64,000 nt of DNA from Bombus terrestris (lineage: Eukaryota > Arthropoda > Insecta > Hymenoptera > Apidae). Both the position numbers and the translations under genes were made by a program. The notes beneath the pieces were generated by a model that saw only the letters and a program-made list of their open reading frames with translations, was not told where the DNA came from and made no database searches. This document shows positions 41,201 to 54,154 of this stretch, one piece after another. Position 1 is the first letter of the stretch. Each line of letters opens with the position of its first letter. The stretch spans positions 16,331,164-16,395,163 of the forward strand of contig NC_063277.1 in NCBI RefSeq assembly GCF_910591885.1, read 5' to 3'.

Positions 41201-42790
41201 CAGACGAACAAACAATTCCTATTTCTCTGTATTCCATGGTGGATTAAATAAAACGAAATATGCGTTATGCGGCGGATAAAACGCACGGGATGAATATTTT
41301 TGCATACGTAACACGGAGAATTTACATTATCCTCGAATAAAATAGTTCAGCTGCGGAAACTCTCAGGAACGAGTTCTATTTTCTGGCTCTCGGTTTATTG
41401 AACCAAAAGTGTGATTCATAAGTGGCCTGGAAGGAAGACGAAAAATAAGAAAAACGAGGCGTCGAACCTTCCGCCTGCAAATAAACGAGAGACCATGGCG
41501 GCTGCACTCGAAAAGAAATCAACACGAAACAATTTGCACCTTGTAATCGTGGTAACGGTGATGGTAATTAGCGTGCCTTCTTATGCACCGGAGGAAACGT
41601 TCCGTTGCAGTACGAAACGGTCATTTACAACCGCGTGTCTGCAATTCAATAATTTTCTCCGGATGGTTTAACACACTCTGTGCTTTTGTTTCAACCGTTT
41701 CGAAACGTTTCCTGATTTTATCTCGCTACCGAGACAGTCTCTGCACGTGGAAGACAGTCTCTGCTCGGTCGGCGTAGTCGTTTTTCGCTAATTTTTCCTT
41801 CCCCCAGAAAATTACCCGTGTAAAACGACAGACCTCGCTATTATCAACATCACATTCGTCGATAAAAAACATATTAAAATATAGCACGGAAGAACATATT
41901 AATAAAAATATTTCAACCATTCCAATAACATCGAGCGAAACTAATTTTCATTTTCTTGCTTCCAATCTGTCCTTCTCGCGGAAAATTAACCATGGCCCAA
42001 TCGCAGTTGGTATCGAGCGAGAAATTCTCTACCAGACAAACGATGCAATTTTCATCAGAATATTAGAACGACATAATTTTCAAGGAGCAACAGGATCCGA
42101 AGGATGATCGACGAGCATGGCACGCAATCGGAAGCCAATCACCCGAGCCACGGCCAGCTACTCCATGATAAATGCCGAGCTTCATCGTTCAACCCGGCGA
42201 CAATTGGCCGCGGTGGACGACTTCGTCTAGTTTCCTCCGCTTATATCAGCGCGCCCGTATCCGTCGAACAATTTGTTGTCTGCCAGCCAGGCCATTTTCC
42301 ATCGCTCCACCCTCTTATCCGTCATATCTGAAGCTTCGTCTCTGTCAAATTCCGTGCTCTCGAGCGACCGCAGACTTTCGTAGCACAGTGAAACAGAGAG
42401 AGTAGAATGCCGTTTCCCGGAAATCACGTCACGTACGCGCTGGTCCCAGCCTTTCGCGTCTCTTTTGATTGCTTTTTGAATCGGAATGCTGATGTTCCTT
42501 CGTGTACCGAAGATGGAACACGTTAGTTACTTCGCTTCTTCGTGGGGTTCATTTCTAGAATTATGAAGCGGTTTCGGTGCTGTAGACGTATTTCACGAAT
42601 AGTCGAGGGTTATTTATTAGCGTTAATCGATTGGTAGTTTTGATGTTGCAAGAGTTTGTTTCAGCTTGTTGAGGTTTGAGAGCGAGGGAGCCAGATTCTT
42701 GATAATCGAAATCAAGGAATCTTCAGGAAATGGGATTCGTCAGTTTGACTTCCGGGCATGTAACTCTGACTATTCGCGCAAAAGCCAATC

Positions 42791-42830
42791 CATCAAACCC
42801 GATCAAACCCGATTAAACCCGATCAAACCC
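42791..42830. repeat. 10-bp tandem repeat (four units)
   Basis: There are four successive units of the form catcaaaccc/gatcaaaccc, the third with a gattaaaccc variant. Confidence 0.9.
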
Positions 42831-45499
42831 AACTAATATCAAAATCAGAAAATCTTCAGAAATGCTAATAAATTAGCTTCCAAATGTGTATAACCAAGCT
42901 CAAAAGACTACGTATTGCTTTCCGTAGTCCCAAATTGTCTACAACGTCCTCAAACTTTCTGAAACTTGCCAAACCAGAGTATAAAATTCTATCTCACGGA
43001 CAAAAATCCTGGGTAACGACACAACTTCTGGTATCCATAGAACGCTTGTCCAACCGTATCAGAATAAGCATTTCGAACGGTCGTACACACTCGCAAACAC
43101 CCTCGGAGCGTGGATGGTGCTTCTAGGGGCAGGTAGCGGCGCGCTGCGTTTCTGGAATAATTTAATTAGTAAGCGTACGAAGTGAAGTGCCAAGTCTTAT
43201 CCCGTGGGCTTAATAGCTGGCTCTTCCCCGCTTCTGACTTCGCCTCCCGCGGGACGTACCTTTGCCCGGGAACTCGTCTGCGTTAGAAACACGCACCACG
43301 AATCCCCCGTAGGTCGAACGAGATCATGAAACCGGGACTTAGCATCTTGCTAGCCACCCGAGGACGTCGTTTAATGAATTAATTAAGCATTATTTTGTTT
43401 AACTGCTGACAGTTCGTCTTCCTCATTGGCAAATGGTCGTACGTTTTACGACCGTTTCATTGGGGGCTCTGTTTTACGGCCCCTTCATGATATTCGTTCT
43501 TTCGGTAATCTTTTATCTTCTTTTCTTGGGATTTCTTGCTCTCGTTAAATGCTGTGACTTCTTGTATCTGTAGATAATTACTGTGACTTGTTGTGAAGTA
43601 CGCGTGATTGTAATAAACAACGATACGCAAATTATAACTTCTACATCGTACATTCCGGCATTTTTTTTCAATTTTAACGATGCGATCAAATGCGACAAAA
43701 TGATTTGTATAACGCATACAGTGGCAACGAAAAGTACACACCGTTTTCTCCGATAAAGTATTCTTTTATTTTCAATAATCATACGTAGCGTCGTTAGTAT
43801 CAAATTTTTGTAACCGTTTGAAAGTACGAGATTTAATACAGTTGGATCTAATTAACCATTATACCATAAAGTATGAACGCAGTGATGTACAAATACGTTT
43901 TATGGTCACTACATAATACGTTTAGAATAAGTTTTCTCAAGTATTACACATATTTTGTAATCTTACTCTGTAAAAATATTACAATCCTGATCATTTTCTT
44001 GATGCTTTGTATTAATCGTCTCGCTCGGTATGAAACTAACGAATGCTCTAACAACATCTACGAGTAGAAGCGTAATATGCTCCATTATCGAACGACGATG
44101 TTCGTTGAGTAAAAAAAAAAAAAGAAATCCGAGAGATTTCACTTGGACGAAATCGCGCACGGTTTCTTTTGCAACGCCGTCAATTTGGTGGTTGCAGCGA
44201 TTTTCTGGTTTCTGGCGGTGCACCCTCGCCGTTTCCGGCGATTCTATAACGGTGGGAGCAGGAAGAGAACTTTTATATCGCAGCAAATTGCTCGAGGCCG
44301 GTCGTTCTTCTTCCCCCGCTGTCCGATGGTTACTTTTTAATTAAAAGTTTCGCCTTTAAAGCCACGGCCAGACGAGACCCCAGTCGGCAAAGGGACAAAT
44401 TGCATCGGGTTGTACCCGCGTGCATACGCTCGCTGTCGCGCGACACCGAGCCGCGAGACAATCGAATGGAAAACAAGTCGAGCACGCATCGAACGACTGC
44501 ACGTGAAAGCTTTCCTTTGTCACTGCTCGTCTGCGGCTGTATGCGAAACGTAATGGCGAAGTAAATGAATTTTTTTAAACGTCGCGTCGGGGCTAGATTT
44601 TGTTCCTTCCTTTTTTTCCGTTTTAATACGAGTCGTCGACTAATATCACAAGATAATATTGATCTACACTTTGTAGAGATTATGAAACTATTTAAATCGT
44701 CGATCATTCGTTATACTAATAAATCACTGTGTTAACATGTAGATTTACAGAGGTAAATAATAATACACACCATAAGGGCAGATAGTTGTATGCACGTAGT
44801 TGATGTATGATTGTTGTTTTGTCTTGTTGAAGTAACTACTTCGATAAAAACTCTACATCTTTATTTATATATATGTGCGACTTGGTGATTGTTATTATGC
44901 AGAAATATTCTAAATAAGGAGCGATGCATATTATTATACGCTTGAATATACATTATGTTTTGGCTTGCAAGGTCTAACAACAAAGGAACTAATAAGAAGA
45001 TTTCTATTTATGTTCCCTGTAGCCTCTAGTCCAAGTTATAAAGTTAACTTGTTTGGTGATGTCCTTTTGCTATAAAAATATGAACGTGCTCTCTATCATT
45101 CCATTGTATAGTAACACTAAGAGAGTAAAGATCTGAATCAGCATAAACTTATACATTATACTTATACCTTTAATTATTTCAATATACTTTTCTATTACAA
45201 ATTCATCCACTCGTTTCTCAATCAGTCAACCTCAACCTCGACATGTCGTTCTGTTATGTTCTACGTATCTTGTTTATGTTTAACTTCGTGTTTTATGCAA
45301 ACTCTGTAAATGGAACCTTGATAGGTAAACGGAAATAAAATACATATAGATATGCAGCGATCTTTATCTTTAGCGCTAACTATATTCGAGATCACTATTG
45401 TGCATAGAATATAGAGTATTAGTAAATTAAGATTACAAGAAGATAATGTAACAATGCTACAGTGTTATAAGAGCAAGGCAATTGTACAATAGCAGGATA

Positions 45500-45590
45500 G
45501 TACTAGCATGATAATAATAAAGTAGTACTATCGTAGCAATAGTACTACGATAATAGTAAAGTGGTACTATAATAGTAATAGACCAACATT
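45500..45590. repeat. AT-rich imperfect trinucleotide tract
   Basis: Alternating tagtacta, gataataat and agtagtac phrases form several short inverted repeats (for example agtagtacta against tagtacta). It reads as a decayed (AGT/AAT)n microsatellite. Confidence 0.6.
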
Positions 45591-48540
45591 AAACCACTGA
45601 ATTACAGTTAATATACCACATCATGGTAACCATTCCTCATGCTTCATCTTGCGTCCACTGGATGTGAACCGCTAGATACCTAAGTGTCACAGTACACCCA
45701 CTATTCCATTACGCTCATTCATCGCATTCCACGGTCCCTTTATCTCTCTCCAGCAATTCCAATTCAATCTCCTGTCTACGTAACAGTCTCACGAATAGAA
45801 CTATCTAAAAACTGCAAACCCATTCTTTTTTCCCTCGCCTCTATATATCTACGCAGCCACAGTCTCCTTTAATTCTCTCGTAATCCCTGGTATCATCTTA
45901 TCTTCTCCATTAAACACGTCAGACTACGCACACATATACGCGTTATCTTTGCACGAGAAAGATCCAGTTAGCCACCATCTCAGCCCGTTAAACTCTTGCA
46001 ACAAGAAGAATACTAGAAGCAGCATTAAAGGACCATTAAGAAAATTAGAAAGAAATTAATTTTAAAGGATTACTCGTTTCTTTGTTCTGCAAACTGATTG
46101 TCACTGCGAAATTCACATATATCTACGAGGTGTCTCGTGTAACTAGATGGACTATAGGTTTAAAGCGATAGAAAATAGTAGGATAGCGGAGCAATTAATT
46201 AAGAAATGTAATAATAAAAATTGTGAGAAAAATGTCTCGACCAGCTGAGATAAAAGAGATTCTACAGTAATAAAGCTAACAGGAAATTCGATATAAGTAA
46301 TAACTAAGGATAAAAGAATTAATTTTTAATTTTCTATTAATAATCTATAGACGCTAGAGTCCGGATTTTATCCACACAAAGGGCCATTCTTTTTGCTCGC
46401 CCCTCAACGAGAACACGTTTTAGTTAAATCAAGAGAAGAGGAGATCGAAGGAAGTCTTGTTTGGGCCCACTACCAAAGGACGAGCAACAGCAAAAAAAGA
46501 ACGGTCTGAACGATACTCTTCTGCGACTGGTCGACAAGAAGGGGCCCGTCTTCCTTTTACGACGTGGCTCCGCTCGACGACACGCGGCCATTAACATATT
46601 CTTCATCCTGCGACAGAAGCTCTCACGGAGCTTCTTGTCAACCGATTTCGAGAACGGAACGTCCGGGTTCTTTGTGCGTGTTCCGTGCACTGGTTCGGCG
46701 ATCGGTGGCGACCATTTTTGGCGAACGATCGGTAGAAGAATGGGTATAAGGTGTACCACGTGGGAGGACGTTGAATTTATTGGATCTCGATATTGCTAAA
46801 CTTTCTCTACCGAATCGTAGAAACTCTCACGCAACGAACGTGTTAAACGGAAATTTTCGTACACGGTGAAATTACAACTTGGTTAACTAGGAAATCAAAC
46901 GGAATAAAAACAAGTAGAGAACAAAACCACCAAAACCCCGAAATAGAATTCTTTCAAAGAGGAACCTGCTGGAAATCAGTGGTAATCACCCACGCGAGGA
47001 TCCAAAACGAGCTGTACACACGTACACACACAGAGTACCGCGATTTGAAAACAACGGGTGCACAGCATCCCGAAGCAACAGCCTGGTAATTGCGTTCACG
47101 AAACCGCGAACAGGCAAGAACATCGGCGAGAACGGTCGTTTGTCAGTGGCAAATAGAACGGTTGATCTCATCGAGGCCCTCTAACGAGGCCTCGTTATTG
47201 CAGTTCGCGTGCACTCGCGTCGATCTTTCGACCAAGCGTTTTCGATCGGCTAATTAAAACGAACTTCTCGTTTCGAGACTTAATCTCTACCACTGAGAAC
47301 CAATAAAGGGCAAACGGAATCGTTCCTTCCCTTTCCATTCTCTTCTTGTCTTTTTTTCGTTAGTCTCTTTTCCTCTGATTCGCGAGGAACGCGATCGATG
47401 GCAAACGCCGCCGGATGTCCAACATCCGGGGACAATTTATATCGACGATAAATTCCTACCCTCTTTCATTAGTGGCCTTTGCACGCCAGATTTACAGCTA
47501 TCTCTCGCGCTATGAACAGTGTTCCGTGTTTCGCGGTCGATCGTATTTTTCGCCAGCCATTTTAACTGTACCTGCAGGGGACGAAGGCGCGGGAGGTGAC
47601 AGTTTCGGTTGATTCGAATTAGTTTCGTCGTTAGTGATAGCGGAATTAACGGCGAGCGGTCGAAACGCTGCAATCCGAAGAATTTCTCTGATGTTTTGTT
47701 ATGGAGGATATACCTCGGCTCTTTTGTCATGATATTTTAGGAAAGGAAGCACATGCACGTGTCTAGTACATAGGAATTTCGATTTGATTACAATTAATTT
47801 TTTATTAAAAACTAGTGACAGCAATTGGAACGAGACGAAAGATACATTTCAATCAATACGACGACGCTTTGGAAACTGAACGTATCTGCTGTTCGTAGAA
47901 TAATATTGGAAATTCTGCTAATTAAATGTAATCGTAGAATAACAAAAAGCTAAGAAGCTTGGAAAATTTCAGAAAAATTTCAAGATAGGGAAACTGAAAA
48001 GTATATTCAAATTCACGAAGAACGTGCCATTTCATTTCACAGAGAAATCAGGAACTGGCTGTACAATCGATATAGACGTCGTAAAAGCAGACTTCCAAAA
48101 AGAAGCGTGAAGAATGTGCACCGCGGCAATTTCAGCGACACTTCGGGTGTAGCCCGTTCGACTTTCCATGCCGAAACTTCTCTCCATTTTCGGCGCGTGC
48201 GGCTCGATTTATCACCGTTGAGTTAAATTTCGATCGACCTCTATAACCGTGAACTTGCGATCGCGCCAAGACCCGACGTCCCGCGCCATTCAATTTAAAT
48301 CCTCGTCCGATCAACTCCAACTTCGATGCTCCTCTATAAACGGAGGGATACACGTCTACGTATATATCGTCGATATCGTCAGACAACATCTGTGACAGCC
48401 AGAACGAGCTTCAAGCTCGATCTGTTATCGCCTTGGTAGGCTATGATCCGCCCTCTTACGTGAAAGTTGTAAAAGAGACGAAGAAAACAGATTGCGATGG
48501 CGCGCGTAGATGTTTATTGAAATATAAAAGATTTATGTCT

Positions 48541-48571
48541 CTCTTTCTCTCTCTCTCTCTTTCTTTCTTTT
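48541..48571. repeat. (CT)n pyrimidine microsatellite
   Basis: This is a run of ctctctctctct followed by tttctttcttt. It is a simple repeat only. Confidence 0.9.
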
Positions 48572-50269
48572 TCCTTCCCTTCGTAATAAGTTTGCGTGAC
48601 GACGAAGTTTCAGGTTTTGAATTTAGAGAAGTTTGCTGTGCAGAGCTGAAAAAGATGAGAGCTAAAGATTTTCACTGACGCGAGACAAAAGTGATGGCCT
48701 AAAACACGTAAATTAATCTTCTCGGGTTGTGAATAATTTTGGAAGCAGAAAATGTTTAGTTTCTCGTTGAAGAATTTTCAAAAATCGACCAATATTACAA
48801 CCTGTTTTCTATTGTAGTAACTTCAAATAAATATGGTTATCTAGGTGGAACTTTAGATTGAAAGAAGCTGAGAGTGGATAAAAAAATCTTTGAAAAGAAG
48901 AAGACGTATTTAAATGGGAGTTTAATTGATTTTTAATATTTTTCAGAAGATCATTAATATTTTCTTGGAAACATAGCGCGCGTATTTAGAAGGGAATAAA
49001 TCAACGAGAAATAGAAACACGATGTTTGGATGTTTGGAGAAGAGTTGGGAAATACAGATGCAACTTCGATCGACGTTTCTCCCAATGACAGACGATATTC
49101 AAATGAGACATTCGATGCAAACTGAACAAGATCAAAAGGGAATTCAATCGAATGCTAAGATTTAACTCTTCTGGATCTGGTACTATGGAGATACATGAAA
49201 CGTGTAGTTTGTGCCTCTTGAGATTCAAGATCTCTCATTGTATTGAAATGGCAGACAGATCCTTGACAGATTTATCACTTATTTCTGTGTCGCTACGAGT
49301 ATCGTTTCAATCACAGAATCGTGTTATTATTTTATCATCTCGTAGATCACCAATTAACAAAACAAACAATATTTGGTTCGCGATATGACTACAAGAAATT
49401 GCATAAATCTGAAATAACGGAATTAATTAGTCTTTTAAATTGAAATTAAATTCTCTTAAAAAACTATATGTACGACTAAAGCTTGATTTAAAAAAAAAAC
49501 GATATTTTGTATATATGTGCCAACTTAATAACGTATTCCAGGTTTCTCTTCTACACAAGAAATTTAATAACTTCTTGTTCGATTGAAGATTCAAATATGC
49601 AGCGGAAGATTCGTACGTCTCTATCGAATTTCCTTGAGAAAATTTTCTCAAGAAAATTCACCGACGAAGACTCTACACCACCGAGCTACCTTCCTCCCTT
49701 ATCCTTCTGAATTATTCTGGAGAGTAATCGGCGGAAATGAAATCTACCAGCTCCAGTTACCGAAGTCAGAAGTTCGTATTAATTATGGCTCGTAATTGTC
49801 AATCGACGCTCTGTTGGTTTCTACGAGCACTAGGGGCAGTTAGGAAAGGGCTGAGATAAGTCATGAATGTCCATTAGTAGAAGGGGGATTTTGAAGTGAA
49901 ATTTCATATTAATACACCAGAAGCTTAGTCAACTCGACCATATTAATTTCTATGTCAAACGAGCGAACACAATTCATCGAGCACGAACGAAAATAAGTAT
50001 AAAAATATCGTCGATATTATCGGTATATAATCTAACATTTTATGTTCGTAATAGTCTTACGTGAGAAGTTCAAGAAAGTTCAGCGTCTCTTACGTAATTC
50101 CATAACCTTCAGCTACAACCTTTAACTTTAACCTTTATCTTTTTAATCTTATCGATACCCGAGGTATTATAATCACGTATTATACAGAGTGTCTAAATTC
50201 TTCCAGCCAAACCTTCGTAAAAAAATCGAGATAATCAAACAAAAATTCGCAAAGTCTTACCTGATGGTA

Positions 50270-50510
50270 TTAGGTTGTCCGAAAAGTGTCTTTCTCTTAC
50301 AGACACTCTTACGTCTTTTACAACGACGCATCTTTACAATACGATACAAACATGAACATTTACAATACAAACATGAAACCTAATCTGTCGAATCTTTATC
50401 TTGATAAAACAAAATGGATTATATGTAGTTCGATAAAATAATATAAAACGGAAAATGTCGTGTATCCACTATTTCCTTATAAAACGAAAGAAACTTTGCG
50501 GACAATCTAA
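50270..50510. mobile_element. mariner-type MITE, copy 4
   Basis: The left end is ttaggttgtccgaaaagtgt. The right end is gaaactttgcggacaatctaa, in reverse agreement with the left end at most positions. TA flanks lie at 50268-50269 and 50511-50512. At 241 bp it is the longest copy, sharing an interior block (tacaaacatgaa..., ttgataaaacaaaatggatt) with copy 1 in the opposite orientation. The element lies about 120 bp inside the intron, just downstream of the sprint exon at 50631-50689. Confidence 0.92.
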
Positions 50511-50630
50511 TATATAATTAAGAGATAAATTAAATTATATTCCATAAATGAGTCCGGTTTAACGTAATACCATAAAATGTAAAAACATCAGCCCTCCCTC
50601 TCAAAAAAGCCCAACGTTCTTTAGACTCAC

Positions 50631-50689
50631 CTGAGAATATGTTGATTGGTAGACTGCAGCAGGATCGTAGTATACTTGGTGATCAGCAT
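50631..50689 (-). CDS. spri: sprint alternative first coding exon A
   Basis: The ATG at 50689-50687 (context ggaaaaATG) opens MLITKYTTILLQSTNQHIL and ends CTC AG|gtgagt, a consensus donor. That is 19 codons plus two bases, phase 2, matching the shared exon at 4638-4761 to give ...NQHIL-R-SDVFLEP in frame. The frame is also open upstream of the ATG for 24 codons (including FRLVDFLEAFARGK) back to a TGA, so a longer coding exon with an acceptor cannot be excluded, though no good acceptor is visible. The alternative frame (NADHQVYYDPAAV) ends in phase 0 and would not fit. A CpG-rich block lies immediately upstream. Confidence 0.62.
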
Positions 50690-51240
50690 TTTTCCTCTCG
50701 CAAATGCCTCGAGGAAATCCACCAGCCGAAACGTTAGAAGTAAAACCGAGCTAATTCACGTACAACCGTGTAACACGAAGCTGCGGTAGTCTCCGCGCGA
50801 CAACGACGACAGTCGAAAGAGGGGCCTCGCACTCGTTTCGCATAAATCGCGGTCTAGGAAAATCGAGCAAAGCGAATGAAGAGCGCGTGGATGCCGCGGA
50901 AATTCTTCCGGCTATATTTAACGTTTCCAGCAGGCACAAAGCGATCCGGCTGCATCCTTCTTTTCTCCTTCTTTTCGAGGTTCCAGCGAAAACCTTGACG
51001 TCATTCGGCCGTCGATCTTGCCCGTGGTCAAGTCACCGGTTTCGCGCCTCCTCCGCAACGATCGTCGCTGTGTTTGCTTCGGCTTTCGCTTTGTTTGTGC
51101 TGCACGTCGTCGACGAGGCGTGGTTTCGAGGCTGAGTGAGTTGCCGGATTGATTGGGTGTCTGCTTTTGGCGAGGGTGTTGATTCAAATCGCGTCACTTC
51201 GTGGTCTCTCGCGTTTCCTTTCGAGAATACGTGCACAAGT
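50690..51240 (-). promoter_or_regulatory. spri: candidate CpG-rich promoter and 5' UTR of sprint exon A
   Basis: This GC- and CG-rich block stands out from the AT-rich surroundings and abuts the exon with the start codon. On the minus strand it holds a TATA-like taaatatag (50920-50912), about 220 bp before the ATG, and a perfect CRE palindrome (50996-51003) about 80 bp further upstream. Position and content fit a promoter, but no start site is demonstrated. Confidence 0.4.
50996..51003. promoter_or_regulatory. CRE palindrome (CREB/ATF site)
   Basis: This is a perfect TGACGTCA inside the candidate promoter of sprint exon A. CREB/ATF bZIP factors bind this octamer. Occupancy is unknown. Confidence 0.4.
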
Positions 51241-51269
51241 GTTTGTGCGATTGATTGGAAGTTTTGCTA

Positions 51270-51720
51270 GCTCCGCAAATATTGAAGTTACGATCGGTGC
51301 TTATTTTAAGTATGATTAATGTGGCTTCTTGGCGATGAAATATCGTTCCACTCGATCGATGCGTTCATAACGCTGATTAGAATTTCCGTAGAAATATTAC
51401 AGATATACGATCGATGTTAATTTCAAGTGTAATTTCCGTCATTTATCGGTGATTCGATAAAACATCTTTTTAATAAATTGATTAAACATTCTATCGGTGT
51501 TTGTGGTAATTGAAATTTTTATTGAAAGGATGGAATTACGATGATCGTTTTGGATACGATCGATACTCGATCGATAGTTGTTATATGAGGTATATTTGCC
51601 GCTTCAATTGATTATTTATAGCATTGATTGAAATCTTCGTAGAAGTATCGAAGTCACGATCAATGTTAATTATAAGTATGATCAACGTCGACCATTGGGA
51701 ATTCGGCGAAACACTCCTTT
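51270..51720. repeat. decayed tandem-like repeats, block 1
   Basis: Related phrases recur around 51280, 51378 and 51624: gattagaatttccgtagaaa / gattgaaatcttcgtagaag, then acgatcgatgttaattt / acgatcaatgttaattat, then aagtatgat and a cggtgattcg/ggaattcggcgaaac motif. Spacing is irregular and identity moderate. Confidence 0.55.
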
Positions 51721-52539
51721 TAGCTCGAAGCTTTGCGCTTTATGATTTCATTTCTAGAAAGTTAACAACTTCGTTGAAAAATCTGCAGCTTGGTCATTTT
51801 TAACATAGGAACCTTGTTCGCGATTAATATCTACGCTTCGTTATCTTCGTTAACTTGCCTTAAACTGTTATCGATCTATTCCTTTCCTTAAAACAGGTTA
51901 CTTTTTACAGCATCCGGAGCAACGGATCTTGATTCGAGCAATCTTACCTTCTAAATTAAACTTCCTGTATAATTAACTTACAAAGTTGTCCTTTACGTGA
52001 GAACAAGATCCTCACGATTACCAGCAACATCCACTTCGATCATTAAATTTATTCAGAAAGATAAGTCATTTGACATAAATCTCATCTTCTGACCAAGCTT
52101 CCTTTTCCTCGTCAATTTCAACTTTTTACTCTCCTCTTTCTCACCAATTATTCAAAACTTTTCGTATCTACGACGATTATGTGGAAGTGTTGAAAAATCA
52201 ATTTTTTCACTTCTTCCAGTTTCCACCATCGATTCAACACGATCGTAAACGTAACAATCACGTCTCTGTCAATCGTGTTCGACCGAAACACGCAGCTGTC
52301 GCAAGAAAGGAGCTTCGAGTCAGGTGTGCTGTACCCTCTTTACTCTTTAACTGTCCGGGTCGAGGAGCTCGCGAACGGGTCTCAAGGTTTTGCCTCGTGT
52401 TTACCAGCCTGACAGATAGCGACAGGTGCAACGATCACAGACTGGCTTTCTTCGTTCGAGAACGGACACCATGGCGCCGTTTCGATTCTATTCTCGCGTA
52501 TCGTCCTTAGCGTTTCAGCTAAAACGTCGTCGAATCTTA

Positions 52540-53215
52540 GTTGACGTTGGTCAGCGTTTTTGCATGACTTTTCCTTCGTTTTAGTCGCGTTTATTCGTTG
52601 GAGATAGGACTTTCACCGTGATTTATTCTCGCTCAACTATTAATCGAGTTTAATATCGTGTCTCCAACAGTATCTTCGGTTCTAGTTTTATTCTTCAGCG
52701 CCACTAAGTCGTCGAGATTTTCGTCAAATGATTGGCAATGATTTATTCTCTGATTTATGTCTCGTTTATTAAGCTTCGAAATTTTCACGCGATCTTGAAT
52801 TTCTTGAATTTACGTAGTCCTTTTAATATCCGTCACCCTATACAGCTTGTCGGTCTTGAAGTTAGACTCTGTTTTCATATCTTCGGTGTATCTTCATCAA
52901 AACTGTCGATTTTTCCCTCGTTGACACTGGTCAACGACCTTCCACGACTTTTCAAATGTCCAGTGGTTTTCTTTCGCATCGATGATGTCACGCAATCTAT
53001 TCTTGAATTTATTTTCATACATACACCGATCTAGCTTCACGCTCGATCCTCCATTCGATCGTGAATTTCGATTTTCCTGTTACACGTTCAGCGTGTAAAC
53101 GCTTCTTAGCGTCTGGCCAAAGTACCGTCGTGCGTTGCTTGACATTGGTCAGGGATCCCACGACTTGCCCTTCGATTTATCCTCGTTTATCCACCGATCG
53201 AGCTTCACGTCGAGT
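52540..53215. repeat. decayed tandem-like repeats, block 2
   Basis: The motif ttgacattggtcag + cgaccttccacgacttt + cttcgatttatcctcgttta + ccgatcgagcttcacg recurs in variant form near 52542, 52920 and 53138. Between copies are related phrases about a cgatcttgaa segment. This is an ancient duplication series, and its spurious open frames should not be read as genes. Confidence 0.55.
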
Positions 53216-54154
53216 CTGCCGTGCGATCTTGAAAGATCGGTCAACGTTCCTGCGACCTTGTCGGCCTCGAGGCCCGGTCGATTATTCTTTATTGCGACTC
53301 GTCGAACGATCGAGGGCCGCGCCACCGTTTCTGGAATACGATTTCGTGGAAATCGTGTTGTCGATCGAGTCGAATCACCAATGGCCGAGTATTTTTAGCA
53401 CCACTCTGCCAGAGATCGCGACGGTCAACTTGTTCAATGATGCAGAGAATCACGGGACTCTGTGAGATTCCGAAACGTAACACGATCGACTTGCCTCGTT
53501 CAGGGAATTGATCTTGTCTAAGACGTTCAATGTATTCTCAACTGCATTCCGTTTTGAAGCTCGAATCGATTATTCGATTGTCTGCTGATCGGAAACTTCT
53601 TTAAATCTTATGATTGAAGATGGCAATTTTAAACAAATCGGATGAGATTCTTAGCTATATTTGAAATCTTGCGAGTTTATAAGTAAGATACGATAATGTA
53701 TTTTTGATTGGCTATTGTTCGATGAATTATTTTTGATCTTCTAAGATTTATTTACGAATAGCTTGACTTTTCGTCGTACGATCTTTTCTGCTACGCTACT
53801 CGTCGACATTTTAGATTTTCCAAGACGAAGTTGGTTTAGATTGCACAAGAAGATCCTGATTATTCTAGCGATTCTCGGCTCGGTCGTTTGGGATTCAGGG
53901 TTTGACAAGGAGGTCAGCTTGATCAACTCGTTGTCTCAGAGAATCATAGCGATGTTACGCTTCTATGCACCGAGATCTTGATTATTAAACGAGACCAATT
54001 TAGTAGACGCGGCAGAAGTGTCTTCTTTGTTTCATAAAATCGTCTGAATGGAGCTCTGTTCGAAGAAATCATTGAGTCGTAGCTGAGGATCGCAAGCGCG
54101 CGTGCCACGTTAAAAACAAAATTCCGAAAATTTTAGCAGTCCGAAAGTAATCGT

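Larger units (their letters stand above)
35270..50269 (-). other. spri: long sprint intron region between exons A and B
   Basis: This is mostly AT-rich intron, with GC-richer islands at about 35.4-35.9, 36.4-36.9, 38.4-39.0, 40.4-40.8, 42.1-42.5, 43.1-43.4 and 46.4-46.8 kb. Both strands show short open frames in the islands, as expected from composition. Two spots with splice-site support (near 37.5 and 40.6 kb) are given as findings. Small repeats lie at 42791-42830, 45500-45590 and 48541-48571. No firm gene was recognised. Confidence 0.5.

Noticed and set aside
41411..41671. 86-codon plus-strand frame with a hydrophobic segment (NLHLVIVVTVMVISVPSYA)
   Set aside because: It resembles a signal peptide, but there is no processed-peptide pattern, promoter or splice support. 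One hydrophobic run is expected by chance in AT-rich DNA.
43257..43320. Good donor CAAAG|gtacgt with short open stretch YGGFVVRVSNADEFPGK
   Set aside because: There is no start codon or acceptor before a stop, and phase 1 does not match the next sprint exon.
50255..50269. Consensus donor CATCAG|gtaagac on the minus strand beside MITE copy 4
   Set aside because: The preceding sequence is transposon end with no coding frame, so there is no evidence that it is used.
53061..53465. 134-codon plus-strand open frame
   Set aside because: It runs through decayed tandem repeats, has no recognisable motif, and overlaps open frames in other phases, as expected from CG-rich duplicated sequence.
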